A stretch of DNA of 64,000 nt from Ottelia alismoides (GCA_037367405.1 JAZKJV010010526.1:832501-896500); one strand, 5' to 3'. Shown: positions 45,301 through 59,300, numbered from the stretch's first letter. Notes: generated by a model not told the origin, from the letters alone. Numbers and translations are program-made.

Positions 45301-46097
45301 CCCAAAAATAGAAAAAGAAAAAAACAAAAAATTAAAAATTTCCAAAATCAAGTAAAAAGTGGAAAAATCATCAAAAATTACAAAAATATTTATTTATGTT
45401 TTTGAATTTCCTTAAAACAATCTGATATGAAGATATTTTGACTCTTTATGCTAATTGTTATCTTTAAACAATTCAACCTATTTATTTAATCCCTATTTTA
45501 CGATATTTTTTACTTTAAAAATAGATAAAAATTAACAAAAACTCCCTAAAAATAAAAAAAATAGTAGAAAATTTTAGAATACCCAAAAATATTTAATTAT
45601 AATATTTTTCTATTATTTTTAGTAGTACTTATAAATATATTACCCTATATTTCATATATAGGCTTATAAATTCTTATATAATATAGTAAAAAGAAAAAGA
45701 ATATAAAAAATAGAAAATGTAAAACAGAAAATAAAAATTACTTATTTAAAAACAAATAAATAAATATGAAAATTAAAATAAAAGTTATTAAATAAATATC
45801 TCACATAAAAAGACTTAAAAACAATTATATACATAGTTCACATTGATTAGTAATAATCGTTAGGCTACCATCTTGCTCTCTGTGGTTCGACCTCAACATG
45901 CTTAAACACCGTACATCTTTGTTCGTAGTGTAAAATAAATTATGGATCAATTTTATTAGGTTATTCATTATTTATTTATACATTGTGGGTACTTGTTGAT
46001 CGAATTGGTTTCTCTTTGTGGGTCGTCTCAACGGCACATAATCTTCGCACTCCGTGATGATACATTATTTGACCCGCATAGTTGAATAACCTCTTCA
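42360..46097 (+). repeat. Gyp-4 5' LTR (3.7 kb)
   Basis: Starts TGATGAATCTCC inside Gyp-Z pol and ends CA at 46096-46097 before a primer site. U3 block at 42605-42627; AT-rich U3; near-palindrome GGTCCATGTGGACC at 43511-43524; GC-rich part 43530-44740; the TTGCA-containing border near 44736; AT-rich U5. The open frames (43585-44623) lie in U3-R and match nothing. Confidence 0.82.
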
Positions 46098-46102
46098 TTA
46101 AA

Positions 46103-46120
46103 TGGTGCCATTGTTGGGGA
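46103..46120 (+). other. Primer binding site of Gyp-4 (tRNA-Asp type)
   Basis: TGGTGCCATTGTTGGGGA has four differences from TGGCGCCGTTGCCGGGGA, all transitions (C to T or G to A), as expected from cytosine deamination. It starts five bases after the LTR end. Confidence 0.8.
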
Positions 46121-46723
46121 GCAACGTAGTGTAGCCTAAATTTTGTGCATATTTTTTTTCTTTCTAATTCTTTTTCTTGTACATATTTCTCTATATCTTC
46201 TCTTTGCTTTATAAATAATTCTACTTTTATTTCATTGCACATATCAATTGGTTGTCTATGCTAATACTCTATCTCGTTTTGTGTTTGATGCGTGGGCCTG
46301 CTATGCGAGGATGACCTCTTAAGAGGATAATGAAACCGAGCAACCTGGAGATTGGTCTTCCTAACATGACAAGTTGGAGAGGCGACGATAATAGCAACGA
46401 GACCAATTAGCATACATTTTAGTTTAGGGTTTTTATTTTCTTTTGGTGAGAGAGTGATTTATTTATTCATAAATATATTTATTAAAATTTTTGGACTTTG
46501 ACACTACTCTATTAATAAGGTCTAGTGCTTGGGTGATTATTCACATGGGGGCCTTGCCTATGTTTCTCGAGTTTGTATCACATTTCTTTTACGTTGTTTC
46601 CCGATGTTTTGTGTTTTCCACCCTTTCTTTTTATTTGTTTAGTGTGCATGGAGCCCCTAGACTCAAGGAATGATTGAATCAGTAATTAGGTCCAAACCAG
46701 ATGACTCGTGTTTTGCAAGGATC
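46121..46723 (+). other. Gyp-4 leader fragment
   Basis: A T-rich start, then GCGAGGATGACCTCTTAAGAG (46300-46320), aligned with GAGGGCCC...GGAGGCGATC of the other leaders. GGTCTAGTGCTTGGGTGATT near 46520 sits where the leader stem-loop should be but no longer pairs well. Cut at 46723 by Gyp-X. No gag. Confidence 0.6.
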
Positions 46724-48248
46724 TGAAAAATTAATCTCACGGAAGCGAAGATGTATTGTCGCTAGGATGACTAATAACAAAGCCCGTGGTCAATCAATAA
46801 TCAACCCACATAATGTGTTACTCAAGCAAAGCAAGCAAGTTTGAATCAAAATTTATTATATATACATATAGATGTATAGTGACAAGTAAAGTAGGGGTCG
46901 AACACCAGAAACTACTAAGGATAGACAATAAAAAAATGTCCAAGGAAGACTAAATGATTTTGAGTATATGGATTTTAAATTTTTGTGGGTTTTTAATCTG
47001 TATTTTTTATGTATTTTAATATTTATATAATTTTAATTGTTTTTAATTTTATATTTTATTGTTTTCTTTTGTTTGATTTTTAATTTATTTTCTTTTAAAA
47101 CTTATAATTTAAGAATATATAAAGCTATATATGCAATATAAGGTAATATGATTATAAATACTCTTGAAAATAACCAAAGTATAGGAAATAAAATATTTTT
47201 AATTATATATATTTACTATTTTTATGATTTTTGGTGATTGTTTTCAAATTTTAAAATATTTTTAAATTTACAATATCCAAAAACAATCATTAAATAAATA
47301 GGCCTAAATGATTTGGAATTTAAAAATAACAAAAAGTGTCCAAAATTTTCCAAATCAATTTTAAAAGATAAATAAGAATATAAAGAAAATTATAAAATAA
47401 TAAATTATATTTTTGGTATTTTGAGGATTTTTTTATATTTTTATAAAGAATTTTGGAGCTTTTTATTTTTTGGGTTATTCTTTTTCTATTTTTAGTGATA
47501 TTTGGTCTAGAGTCAGAAAATATAATGAAAAACCAAATATATTTTTTGGGGGAATCTTTGAAATTGTTTTTATATTTTTTGGTATTTTTTAATTTAAATA
47601 GGGACAAAATTATGCTCTTTTAATTTTTAATAAATATTTAAATTGCCTAAATTGCAAAATTGCCAGCTAACTTGGGATGCACGTGAGGTGACGTGGACAT
47701 GACCAATATGCATATAACAAATATGGTAGGGGTTCGAGTGCAAATTTAACACAAATATTAAAGCGTTCAAAATATTTTACAGAACCAGATACAAAAAACA
47801 AAAATGCAGGGGACATATAATGCAATTTACTACTGCCAAGGCATGATCCAATGTGCAAGATTCTTCCACTTGCCATATGTCGACAATCTAGCACCCATTA
47901 CCACTTTGAGGTTTGACGGTGGAGATTAGATCCTATGCCGGAATATTACGATGGAGCTCATTCTTGATCTGAAGTTTGTTATATCTTGTAAAGAACATGA
48001 CTCTCGAATGACGCTGGAGGACTCTAGACAAACACTTGAATAACTCAATGCCTCGCCTCTTCGATTTGCTCTGGTCACCTCATATGGCTTCTTATAATAC
48101 TGCTGAGTTTGGTAAAGGTGTCTTGGATGTCTTCTGCAGCTTGTAGGGCCTTCAAATGGCTCTGAAGCCTGATGATGGGGTCCCAGACCATGTAGGTACG
48201 TGGAGGTGGTTAACTAGCCTCAAAATCCCTTACAAGGGGGTCTTCTCT
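46724..48248 (-). repeat. Gyp-X 3' LTR, first part (U5 and part of R)
   Basis: Begins TGAAAAATTAATCTCACGG, matching the reverse complement of the Gyp-4 LTR end (CACGGA..GCGAAGAT..TGT). AT-rich U5 follows to about 47650, then the border with TTTACTACTGCCAAGG near 47828 and GC-richer R to 48248. It breaks where LTR F2 begins. 52065-53989 supplies the missing part. Confidence 0.7.
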
Positions 48249-51200
48249 TGATGTTTCCTAAAAGGTTAACTTTGTCACAAAAATACGAAGCTACTGTTGA
48301 ACCAGGAAAACCTGTGATCTTGAGTTCCACACAAGGCATGAACTCAGTCGCTGAATCGACCACACGAAATCTACAATTCAAACAACAATTAACCCACAAC
48401 AGAAATCAAGCAATGAAAAGCGGTGCGTACTTAAAATTTATTATAACTCTACAACAAAGATGTGTATAGCTGCAAGTATGTGTAGAGGTCGAACACAGGG
48501 AGCAGACAGGTAGAACGGGGCAAAAATATACAAAATGTGTGACTGTGATGAGTTGTCTATTTATCCTACTTTTTTGTGGGTTTTTAATTTTTATATTTTT
48601 TACTTAATTTTTTATTTTATACTTTTATATTTTGAATTTTAATTTTCTGATTTTATATTTTCTTTTTATTTTTTATATTTTTTTTATATTTTCTTTTCCT
48701 TTTAAAAGGAATATATGTACAATGTAAGAAAGAGAGGAATAAGGATTTATAAAAAGAGGTAAAAATACTCAAAAATTAGGAAAGAAAATATTTTTGGGCT
48801 TTTTATATTTTTTAATGTTTTTGTGATTTTCCTAGATTTTTATTAATTTTTTTGTTATTTTTAAAGTCAAAATTACTGAAATCAGTAGATAAAATAAGGA
48901 GCTAAAACTAAATTGGAGAAATAAAATAGAAAACAGTAAAAAAAATTCTCCAAATTAATTTTCAATTAAAGATAATGAAATAAATAAAATTCAAGAAAAG
49001 AAAACACAATTTTAGATTTTTTTTTGAATTTTATAAATTTTTATGAAGGTTTTTAGAGTTTTCTTATTTTTATGGGTTTTCTTTTGTATTTTTTAATAAT
49101 TTTTGGATTGAAGTTAAAAGGCATTTAAGGACACAAAATATATTTTTTTGAGAATTTTCTGAGTTGTTTTATAATTTTTATGGATTTATAATGCTAATAG
49201 TGCTTAAAATGTGTATTTTTGAATTTTTATAAATACTAAAATGCAATGAATATGCAAAATAAAAATATGCCGTGAAACTAGAATGCAACAAGAACTTACA
49301 GTGATTTTTGTGGATTTTTTTAGCAATTTAGATATGCATGCAATAAATAGATACAACAGTAAGAAAATACACACACGCAAGGGGTATATTTGTAATTAGC
49401 AAGAAACTCAACGGCTTGCGTGTAAATTTCCCAAAAATATACAACTGATTAAAAATAATACTGGACTAAATACCAATAACCAGAAGCATAGGGATATATC
49501 TGTAAAATCGCCAACATCACGTACACAAGGCACGTGACATGGTAGGGGCAGAAGTGTATTATCAAAAAGTCCGGGGCTAAAATGCAAAAATCCCAAAAAT
49601 ATATTAACTACCAATGAAAGTTTTTGGGACTAAAACTAAATATGAAAACGTCCCGGGGTACTTCTGCAAAATAGCCAAGTCACGTGCTCAAAGTACGTGA
49701 CCTGGCAGGGACCAAAATGAAGTACCACAAAAGCCGGGGGGTAAATGTGCAAATATTACAAAACTAAGTGAACAATAGAGGAAAGTTCGAAGGCTAATAA
49801 TTAAATAACAAAACCGGCTGGGCCAAACTTGCAAAATGCCCAACCTTAGGCGCAATCCGACGGTTGTTATATCTTCACTAATGCCACACGTCGCACCCCG
49901 AGCACGTGATGCCACTTCGGCCACGGATGGCTCTGATTAGATGATGCTGGTGGTGATCTACGGCTGAGAATCACGGTATTGGACAAACGATGAAGAATAT
50001 GGGACAAAAGCTTGATCCAACGACCGTGAACCTCCCTGAAAGAACAGGGAAGAAGACGGCCGAGTACGAGCTTCGATCGGCGATCAGGCGGTGCTCCGGC
50101 CTCCTCCTTCGCATCAGCAGTGCTCCTACGATTCTTGGAAGGTTCCTCGAGCATGTGGCTGGGCTAAAATGGGTGGAGAAGCCCCGATGCTCCTCCGCGA
50201 GGTCAGGGATGGAAGATGGCTCCAGATTTCACGTTCTGCTGCAAAAATCGACGCTAAGTTGCGTCCCTTTGGCCTCCAGACACTGCAGTAAAACACAAGC
50301 AACGACAGAAGAGGGCCCGAGTCCTTATTGGTGAAGGGGTGCAGTGGATAAATAGGTGGCTGTGGTGGCCGAAGCTAGAGAGCTCTGGCAAGGTGTTTGT
50401 CGAGGATCTTAGACAAAGGACTTGACTAAATCACAAAATAAACACACGAAATAAATTCTAGGACTATAGCTAATGAAAAGCAAGGAAAAACAAGGAAAAA
50501 ACGAGCAAAGACGACCTCGATTGGCTGGGAAGAGCCAAGAGATAGGACCTCATGGCCAGGGCCGGAGATGGGGGGTTGGAGTGCCTCCACGACCGCTCAA
50601 CCTCGCCTCAAGTGGGCTGGAGGACTTGCTGTCACCAAGTCCAGTCCAGAGCTTGCCAAAGAGAGGGAGGAAAGCGGTCAAAGAGGGTTCAAAAGGAGAA
50701 GGAAGAGACATGGGTCATTTTGAAAGAGTGGTGAGGCGGCTCGAAGATCGAGAGATATCGGGCAACCGAAGAAGATCTTGGAAGATCTATTAGGCCGGCG
50801 TGAATGATGGTGATACAGTGAACAAATCTCATGAAGGTACCCTCCTCCCTCGAGCAACAGAATGACGGCGAAAAAATCAAGAAAATGAGGGTGTCGGACG
50901 TTCTGACAGAGCTACAGGGCTAGGTCTTAAAGAGTTGACCTGCAGGTCAACTTTCTAAGCCACCTGGTTGGTCCACGTGGACCAACCAGGAAAAATCCCT
51001 GGAAAAACAATTGTAAAATCATTAAAAAAGAAAACGAATTAATTAATTTTTGATTATTAAATAAAAAATGTTTATTATTTTATAAAGTATTTTATGGTAA
51101 TTTTTTTATTATTTTTTAGGGGTATAAAAATACAAGTTACCTTTTATACCCTTTATAGGTATATTTATCTATACAATTTATTATTTTATTTTTATTTTAT

Positions 51201-52064
51201 GTATTTAATTTTATTTATATTATTAATTATTTTATAAATATATAAAATATGTTTATACACTTAAATATATTTTTATTTTATTTTTCTAATGTATTTTATA
51301 TACTTAATAAAATAGAAATAATAATTATATTGGTATATGTATAGGTATTATATTTTATTTTATTTTTGTATTTTCTTGAGATTTTTATTCTGTTTTTAAT
51401 ACACATATTTATTATAAATAATATTTACAAAATTATAAAAATATGAAATTATGAAAATAAAGAATAACAAATAAAATGAATATTTTAATCTGTACAAGTA
51501 TACAAGTGGGGTCCAAAACTCAACTTTCAAATCGTAGCTCCGCCAACGAAACCACCGCCATTAAATAGATTATTTAAATTTTTTTACAATTAAAGGTGAG
51601 TTTGACACATTTCGAGATTAAAATTATTTACAACAAATGTTGGGATCGTAAATTTTTTATTTTTCTTTATTTAATTATCTACAACTTTCATGTTGAAAGT
51701 TTCTTTATTTGAAGTATAAAAAGTGGAACCAAAAATGGGTCCAAAAATGAATAAAGAATGAATTAAACAAAAGGAATTTTTACTGTATTTTAGACCTTAT
51801 CTCCCCCTACTTTATTCCTTGTAGACCTAGTCATCGAGATTCCTAGGTCTCGGGGTTTCGGGTCATAAAATATTTACAATATTTTATTCTTTTTCATTTC
51901 TTTTCTTTATTTTATAATTTTGGCTTTAAAAACCACATTTTATACAATATTTACACAATGATGCATGAATGATAAAATGCCCGAATTAACAGTATTTACA
52001 CGCATTTACTAGGGTTTTTAAGGCCAAAATGATAAAATAAAGATGATGAAATGTAGATTCATCA
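48249..52064 (-). repeat. LTR F2: complete minus LTR between the halves of the Gyp-X LTR
   Basis: The reverse complement starts TGATGAATC at 52064 and ends near CA at 48249-48250, 3.8 kb with U3 block (51797-51818), AT-rich U3, palindromic G-box (50963-50990), GC-rich R (49850-50930) and AT-rich U5. No internal region is attached, so it is a solo LTR or the end of a rearranged element. Flanks (TCTCT before, GCAAC after) do not match, so a clean target duplication is not seen. Open frames at 49688-50793 overlap on both strands and are read as chance in GC-rich DNA. Confidence 0.7.
50963..50990. promoter_or_regulatory. 28-bp perfect palindrome with G-box core in LTR F2
   Basis: Fully self-complementary, centred on CACGTG (50974-50979), arms continuing through GGTCC, AACC and AGG. 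It lies about 1.1 kb from the LTR start, at the U3/R side, equivalent to 27094-27115. Confidence 0.8.
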
Positions 52065-53989
52065 GCAACCAAGATCTCCGGGGTGGGGGAAGGGAATGTG
52101 TGTGAGAATGGATTGGGTGACAATCTTTGGTGAAAGGCAGAGAGGGGAAATCGATTATCTCGATCTGTGCAAGATTGAGGTGGACGGAGGGGTCTGACAT
52201 GTGGTGTGTAGAGGGGCGAAGATGATGGAAGTGGTAGCGTGGTGGAATACTAGCTAGGATGGTCAGAATATGGTGGCTGAGTCGGAACTCCATCATATGA
52301 AGGTGTTGGATTTTACGCTAAATTCAACGGAATTAAACGAACAAAAGACAAATCTAGGCTATTGATAACCAAAGGAACAAGGAAAGCTAAGAAAATACAA
52401 GCTTATTGGATGAGGTTTGCCTGGAGTGGTGCTTCGATGAAGCACATAAAATAGCAATGAACCACCTCGATTCGACATCAAATTACGTCGGGGAAGTGTC
52501 CTGGAGAATGTTGTTGTCACCAATGTTCAATCTAGCATTTAGGTTCAGGCGGAGAATGACAGAAGAGGGATTGAATTTCAAAATGGGGCACAAGCAATGC
52601 TATATACTAAGGGACCTTTAAATGACAAGAGCTTCTGTCTAAACACTCCTCAGACCGATGAGAGATGCATGTGTGAATGAGACGTGATAGAGGAAGACAT
52701 TTGCCGAAGGAATCGAGCACAAAGAGTAAAAGAGTCAGGCACGGAAAATTAAGGATATCTGGATCAGTGGTAGTTCTAATAGGGCTTGGCTGGAAGTACA
52801 GTTGAACTAGGGTCAACTATCGCTGGGCCGTGATTGATCAACCTATGCCACTACATGACCAACTGAAATAGAAATTAAAAAATAATTCAAAATAAATTAG
52901 TAAACAATTTTATTTTTTTTAAATATAAAAATGTTTATTATTTGATGTAGTATTTCAATATGACTTTTATTTATTTAATGTGTTTTTTATTACAAGTTAG
53001 TATTTAGGGTTCATTTATGTGTATATTTACCTATGTTTTGAGTATTTTATTTTGATTTCGTAGTTTTAATTTTATTATTTTATCTTCATATTTTATATGT
53101 TTATAACTTATTTTTATATTCATAAAAAATTTTTATTTTCTTTTTTGATGTATTTTGTACACTTATATAAATCGAAGTATATGATATATAGGTGTAAATA
53201 TATGTATTTCATCTATGTATTAATATATATTATTTTATTTTTGTATCTTATTTATTGTTTTATTCTATTCTAAATGTACATATACTATAAAAATATTTAC
53301 AAAATGATAAAAAAATAAAATCATAAAAATAATAAAGAATAAATAAAATGAATAATTTATTCAGGTATACAATAGGGATCCAAAACCTAACTTTTGCATC
53401 TTAACACCAAATTGAATGAAATGACCTTCATTAAATAGCTTATAAAAAGTTATATAAAATTAAAGGCAGTTTTGATACATTTTGAGTTCATATAAGAAGA
53501 TCTGGGTCTGTGAAGTTTTGGCTTCGATTTTTTAATTAGAGTATGAAATGTACATTGTGTATTATTTTATGTAAACTCAAATTTGTATTTTTCTATATAT
53601 TATTATCTACAATATCCATGTACAAAGTTTCTTTATTTGAGTGTAAATAATAAAGAAAAAAATAAGTCCCAAATAGGACTCATTGATGCATATAAATTAG
53701 GCTTTTATTGTAGTTTTTTACCCTTATCTCCCCCAACTTTATTAGTCGAGCCATTCATCAAGATAAGTAGGTCTTGAGGTTTAGGGTCATAAAATATCTT
53801 TGGAATTTTATTCTTTTTCATTTATTTTTTTATTCTATAATTTTGGCATTAAAAAATATATTTTATATGCAAGAAATGTAATACATGATGAATGCTAATT
53901 TATACAAAATAAATGCTATTTTCATGCCTTTGGCTAGGGATTTTGAGGCCAAAATGATAGAATAATGGTGATGAAATGAAGATTCATCA
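52065..53989 (-). repeat. Gyp-X 3' LTR, second part (R and U3)
   Basis: The reverse complement starts TGATGAATC at 53989. U3 block at 53724-53743, AT-rich U3 to about 52870, GC-richer R to 52065. Together with 46724-48248 it gives about 3.45 kb. A purine-rich tract (rc of 53990-54015, AGCAAAGTATAGGAGG) precedes it, as expected for a 3' LTR. Confidence 0.75.
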
Positions 53990-56314
53990 CCTCCTATACT
54001 TTGCTAATCCTTAGCAAACGTTTATGCAATAAGTGTCAAAGATAAAAATAAAGAAAAGAAAAACAAAGAACTTCGAAGAATTGTCGACTTTTAAACTTCT
54101 CTACATAAAATAAATGTTTCGAGCTCATAGAAGGCCTTTGGATTAATGGTGTGTTTGGATCCAAATGGATGTCAAGAAGTGTGACACAACATCCCTTAGG
54201 TTCCATACTCCTATCATTTAGTCCAGGTCGCAGCCAGGTCAGAACCATCCTCTTAGTCACATACTCCTGCTACCTTGAAGTGATAGAACCATGTGTGTGA
54301 AATTGTTCACCTCTCCCCAGACAAAACTGATGAACTATTGAGGCATCCGCTCTTCTGGTAACTCATCCTCGTGGGGACATATATTCCCTTCCAAGGTCAA
54401 GCAGTCCCGATCTTTACATCCAATTGGGGGAGAAGTTTAGACGAAGGCATAAGTAAGTGGGAATGGACTAGTGTAATCTTCATTCCCTTATGAAGTTAGT
54501 CAGTGTAACAATTCTTCACCAAGAAGAATGATCTGATGCTCATTTTTTATGAAATTTATTGTTGTCAGCTTCTTTGGGCATTTTCTTTGACTTTGTATAG
54601 CTTCTGCATTCTCTCTTGTGCCCTGGTGTATATAACACCTTTTGTTCCACCCAATTTTTGGTGTCTTAGAAAAAGTTTTGTTGGTAGACCATTCCTTATC
54701 CGAAGCATTGTCTCCATCCATCTCCAGTTTTTAGATATCATACTTACCAAAAGAAGTAGGTTAGAGTACTGGTGTCTGTAATCCCAGAGAATGGTTCTTG
54801 AGCCACCCTTGTCGAAGTAGCCCTGCATCGTCCTGACTTAGACTCCCAAATTTTTCACTAGTCCATCTGGGTTGAGCTAAGTGTTATGTGAGAGGTTTCC
54901 AGTCAAGTCATTGTCTCAAGAGTCTTACGGATGATATGATTGGTTCTATTTAGGCACATTGAATTGACTCATGAAGATAGACTTATGGAATGTAAAGAAT
55001 TAAGCCGTGATGACTTGAAATATCTCCACTCCCATTCCTCAATGGGTTCCTATGAAATTAAGTTTATTAAGGTCTATTCCAAGCTCCAATCTTAAGACAT
55101 TCTTTAGACTTGTTCTAGGTTATTCTAAAAAAGTGAATGTTGTGCAAAATGCAAGGAAATGTTTTTGTGATGCAATTTTCTACTTTTGAACATTTTTTAA
55201 GGTTTTCAAAAATATTTTGTAATTTTTCATGCAATTTTTAAAAAGGTTTTGCAAAAGCTTTTGAAATTTTTTTCATTTTGAAAATTTTTAGGGATTTTTC
55301 AAAACATAAGATTTCTCAGAAACGAAGTAGCTACAGATATTTACACGGGAGTGCTTCTTGTTATTCACAAGGCTTGAGTTTTAGGAATTTACAAGTTTGT
55401 ATATACACGGTTTTGTGAGGAGTTTTTCTTTGTTTGAGTTATGTACAGAATTCTCAAAATAATTTGAAAATATATTTGCAAACTTTTTGATAATTTATTT
55501 TTGCAAACCAATTTAACAAATAAAATTTACAAACATTTGCAAAATTTTGGAAATTATTTGGCAAAGAATTTTTTTTCAAACAATATGTATAGAATTCTTG
55601 AAAGTATTTTTACAATCATTTTCAAAATCTTTTGCAAATACCATTCAAAACGTTTTATTTTACTCCAAGAAAAGAAGTTTTACAAATAAAATAATTTTAC
55701 AAAGATTGAAAAATTTATACAAAACATTTTTCAAGAAGTTTTCAAAAGATTTTCCAAAGATATTTTCCAAACATTTTCAATCATTTTGCAAAATATTTTT
55801 ACCTGGTTTATTAATTAATATATATAAAGAATCTTGATGAAATTTTATACAAGTATTTTATTTAAATTTAGTTGGTTGTATTTTAGCCATACTTTTTGAA
55901 AATACGAAAGTACAAGTTATGGATAAAGTATATACAAAGTATATACGACCCCCTTATTCTTAGCTTGAGCTATGTTCTCAATAAATCAAAGAGAAAAGAA
56001 ATGACATAACTCATACTGAGTATAGAAGAATCTATACTACAACATCTAAAGAATGAACGAATGAGAAGTTGACCATCCCCCCTTTACTTAGGATGAAATA
56101 ATCCCAAGTATAGCAAAATGTACACAAGGCATGGAGGGTCAACGGTGGGAATGCATGAAATCATCGGCTCGAGCTATCCCCCCATACTTGGGGTAAAATA
56201 TACCAAAGTGTATACAGAGTATTAAAGTTGAGGGGACAGGTGAGCGACCAGAAAATGAACAACTCGGTGTATGCACCCCAATACTTTAGAAAAAGTATGT
56301 CCAAAGTATGGCAA
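53990..56314 (-). other. Gyp-X 3' untranslated region
   Basis: Collinear in reverse with 33928-36056 and in the same strand with 28275-30540: LTR-proximal block with TTAGCAAACGTTTATGC (54010), CATTTT/AAAATG-rich stretch (55140-55800), CATAACTCAT near 56005 and a decayed hairpin array (56082-56313). The open frames at 54036-54828 are not conserved in the other copies. No coding sequence is recognised. Confidence 0.7.
56082..56313 (-). repeat. Decayed hairpin array, Gyp-X copy
   Basis: Remnants at the expected spacing: 56082-56113 (11 of 13 pairs), a weak pair near 56182-56220 and a weak pair near 56283-56312. A different perfect 8-bp hairpin is at 56019-56038 (AGTATAGA, loop AGAA). The order and flanking TACACAAGGCATGGAGGGTC (56121-56140) match Gyp-Z. 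Confidence 0.6.
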
Positions 56315-59300
56315 TGTAATGAATCCATGATTCACATCCTTTATTCTATTTTAGCCAAATTCCCTATGCCAAATATCTGTAAATACATATTATTTATAAT
56401 AAATAAGTATTCATCATGCTTTTGTAAATATTGTGTATTTAACATTCTTTTTAACTGAAATAAAAGAATGAAGAAGAAAAGAATAAGAAAGAAAAGAGAT
56501 AAATAAGGAAGTATTTATACAATAAATGCAGACTGACCCGAATCCCGAGAGAAGGTCAAATAGTAGCTTGATCGATAAGGAATAAAGTAGGGAGAGATAT
56601 AGTCCTTATTCACTATACATATTCATCACTACTCATCCTATTTATATATATCCTTCACATTTGTAATTCAAAATAAAGTAATCTCAAAATAATTTATTTT
56701 CTACAATAAAGATTGTAAATAAACTTGTAAATAATAATAAAAATAATAATTACAAAATATGATTGTGTACAAATGTACATCATCTTTACTTTTGTATATA
56801 TATTTCTTTTGTAAATAATTTATATATATTTTTTTATTTTTAAATTTTTATATATACTCCTAATACTTACATAAAAGTAAAATCAAATTCATAAAATACA
56901 AAATATAACAACAATAAAATAATTTCTTCATTGTACAAAATACCAAGAATGTATATATTATAAATAAAATTAATTTATAAACACTTGTAATTAATTTATA
57001 AAAATCAAATAAAAATATTTTTTACACTCCTTAAATTATTGTGAAAAGAAATAAAATGTAAAATATAATGTGTTTTTGTAAAAACAATAAAATAAAAATA
57101 CATGTATATAATATATATGTACATAACATTATATATTGTATATACCATAATATAATTAATATTAAAGATTATTAAAAATCACAAAAAAATGTTTATAAAA
57201 TAACTAACAAATTTTATTTGTACAATTTTTTATTTTAAATTCATTTACTATTTTCAATTTAATTTACTTTTATTTTTTATATTCCTGAATTCTGAATAGT
57301 CAACCCAATTCTGTTGACTCGGTTCAACCCTTCCTCTCTCAGACCCGACACGGGTAGATAATCTCCATACCCGATTTCTCACAATTTTCCTACCTAGGTC
57401 TAACCACTTATTCCCTTAGTTCACATGCTTGATTCTTCCTAAGATCCGTGATCCTTAGGGATCCCGCGGCAGCGCCGAATCCTCCTAGGGTTGCACGCTT
57501 TTGCTTGATTCGTCCAGAACCCTAGGACGCCTATATAGCATCTTTTTCTACCTCTACTACAAGGTCGCTTGTCCCCCGTGTCTCCTCTCCTCCATTCGAG
57601 TCGTTAGGATCGTGATAGGGTACCATAGCTCTCCTTTGGAGATTGGATTGGTGCTGAATCAATGCAACTCACTTCGTGGCAGGACTCCGTCGCTGTGATA
57701 AGCCTCCTCGGTCTTCTGCCACTTGGTTGAGGCCATGACCCTGCATCCACCAACGCGTTTCTTCGCTTACCCCTTTAGCACCTCAAGTGTACTCTGTTCC
57801 TTTCCATTTTGCATTTTCAGTTCGATCATTCCATCATCATTGTTAGTCATCTTAGCTCCGACCATTAGGTCGGAGCTTCATGCTCATATCCAACTGCATC
57901 TATCTGATCCCCACTTCATCACCCATCTTTTCATGCAATTTGATCATCATTAGACCAGCTCATTGAAGCTGGATTAGGGCTAGATCTCCTTCCTCCATGT
58001 TCGTCGGAGGTCGAACACCATCTCTCAGCCGCTTCCTTTGATTCCTCTACCAAATAACCTGTCCGGAGTTACGTCTCCGAGTCCCGTGTTCCTTTGGAGG
58101 TGCAACTGCGTGCAAGGAGGCTCGAATTGAGCCTTCAAAGGCGAAGCTGCCCCAACTGAGCCACCTCACAGATCCTTATCCAACAGTCCTTTGCCTCATC
58201 GGAGCCTCCAGTTCAATGCAGATGCACACCAGTAGGATTGTGGACCACTTAGCTAGTCTATCGAAGCACACCAGTGTGAGATCTTTCTGACTAAAGCTCG
58301 TCCAGCTCTACCTTCGTCCATGTTCGTCTAAACCCCTTTACACCAGTCGGATGAAGATGCCGGCTTCAAGATCCCATCGAAATCGTCCATTCACACTCAA
58401 AACCTAATGGTTTGATCAGATATCTGACAGATCTACACCGCACGTCAACGACTTTATCCAGACTGTCAGATATGCTCCATAACCACCATCTGACTGCCCG
58501 GCAACGCAACATTCCCTGACCATCAAATTCACTTTCCAGAGCCTCTAGAGCCGTACATCAGACATCATGCACTCCACATGTTTACCATGGGTATATTGCA
58601 CTTACTCCCTTGTAGTTTGCTTTATTTTGTTTCAATCTAATAATTGTAATAATTAGTTAAATGCAATTGCAGTAAGGACCTCATAGTTTAGTTATTTGTA
58701 ATTAAGTCCAGTTGAGTTGATCTCACGTGTGTCTGCATGTGCTTTTGTGGGTATTTTGCAATCATATACTTGTGCTTTTGATTGGTTAATGAAATAGAGA
58801 TTTTTTTCAATATTTGTATATATGCCCCTTGAAGATCTGTCACGTGTACTATACGATTGCTCTATGTTTTTTGCACCAAGGGCTCTCACACTTTTATTTC
58901 ATGCTATTATTTTTTACTAGGACTTAAAATAATTGCAACTAGGTCCTTTCTTCACTGCTTCATTTTCATTCTCTTTTATTACTTGGAATAAATAGAAAAT
59001 CTATCCAAAATCCCTATAAACTAGTATTAGACCATGCTATTGTTTACTTTAGGTTGTAATTTTTGTGTGTTGAGTATCTTTTATTTACTATTATTAAAAA
59101 TTCAAACAATAGAAAAATTTGCATTTTTCTTCAGCAAATTTATAAAAATTCAAAACTTATTTTAAAAATTCTAAAAAAATAGTAGTCTTGTTTTGATTTG
59201 TTTCATTTTCTACCCTACTTTTCTTACATTTTGCTTTTATAAAAACTTAAAAAATTACAAAACCTTTAAAAGACCATAAAAATTTATATAAATTCATAGA

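Noticed and set aside
50473..50793. 106-codon open frame in LTR F2
   Set aside because: GC-rich R region on the antisense side of a minus LTR, basic and low in complexity, with no counterpart in other LTR copies.
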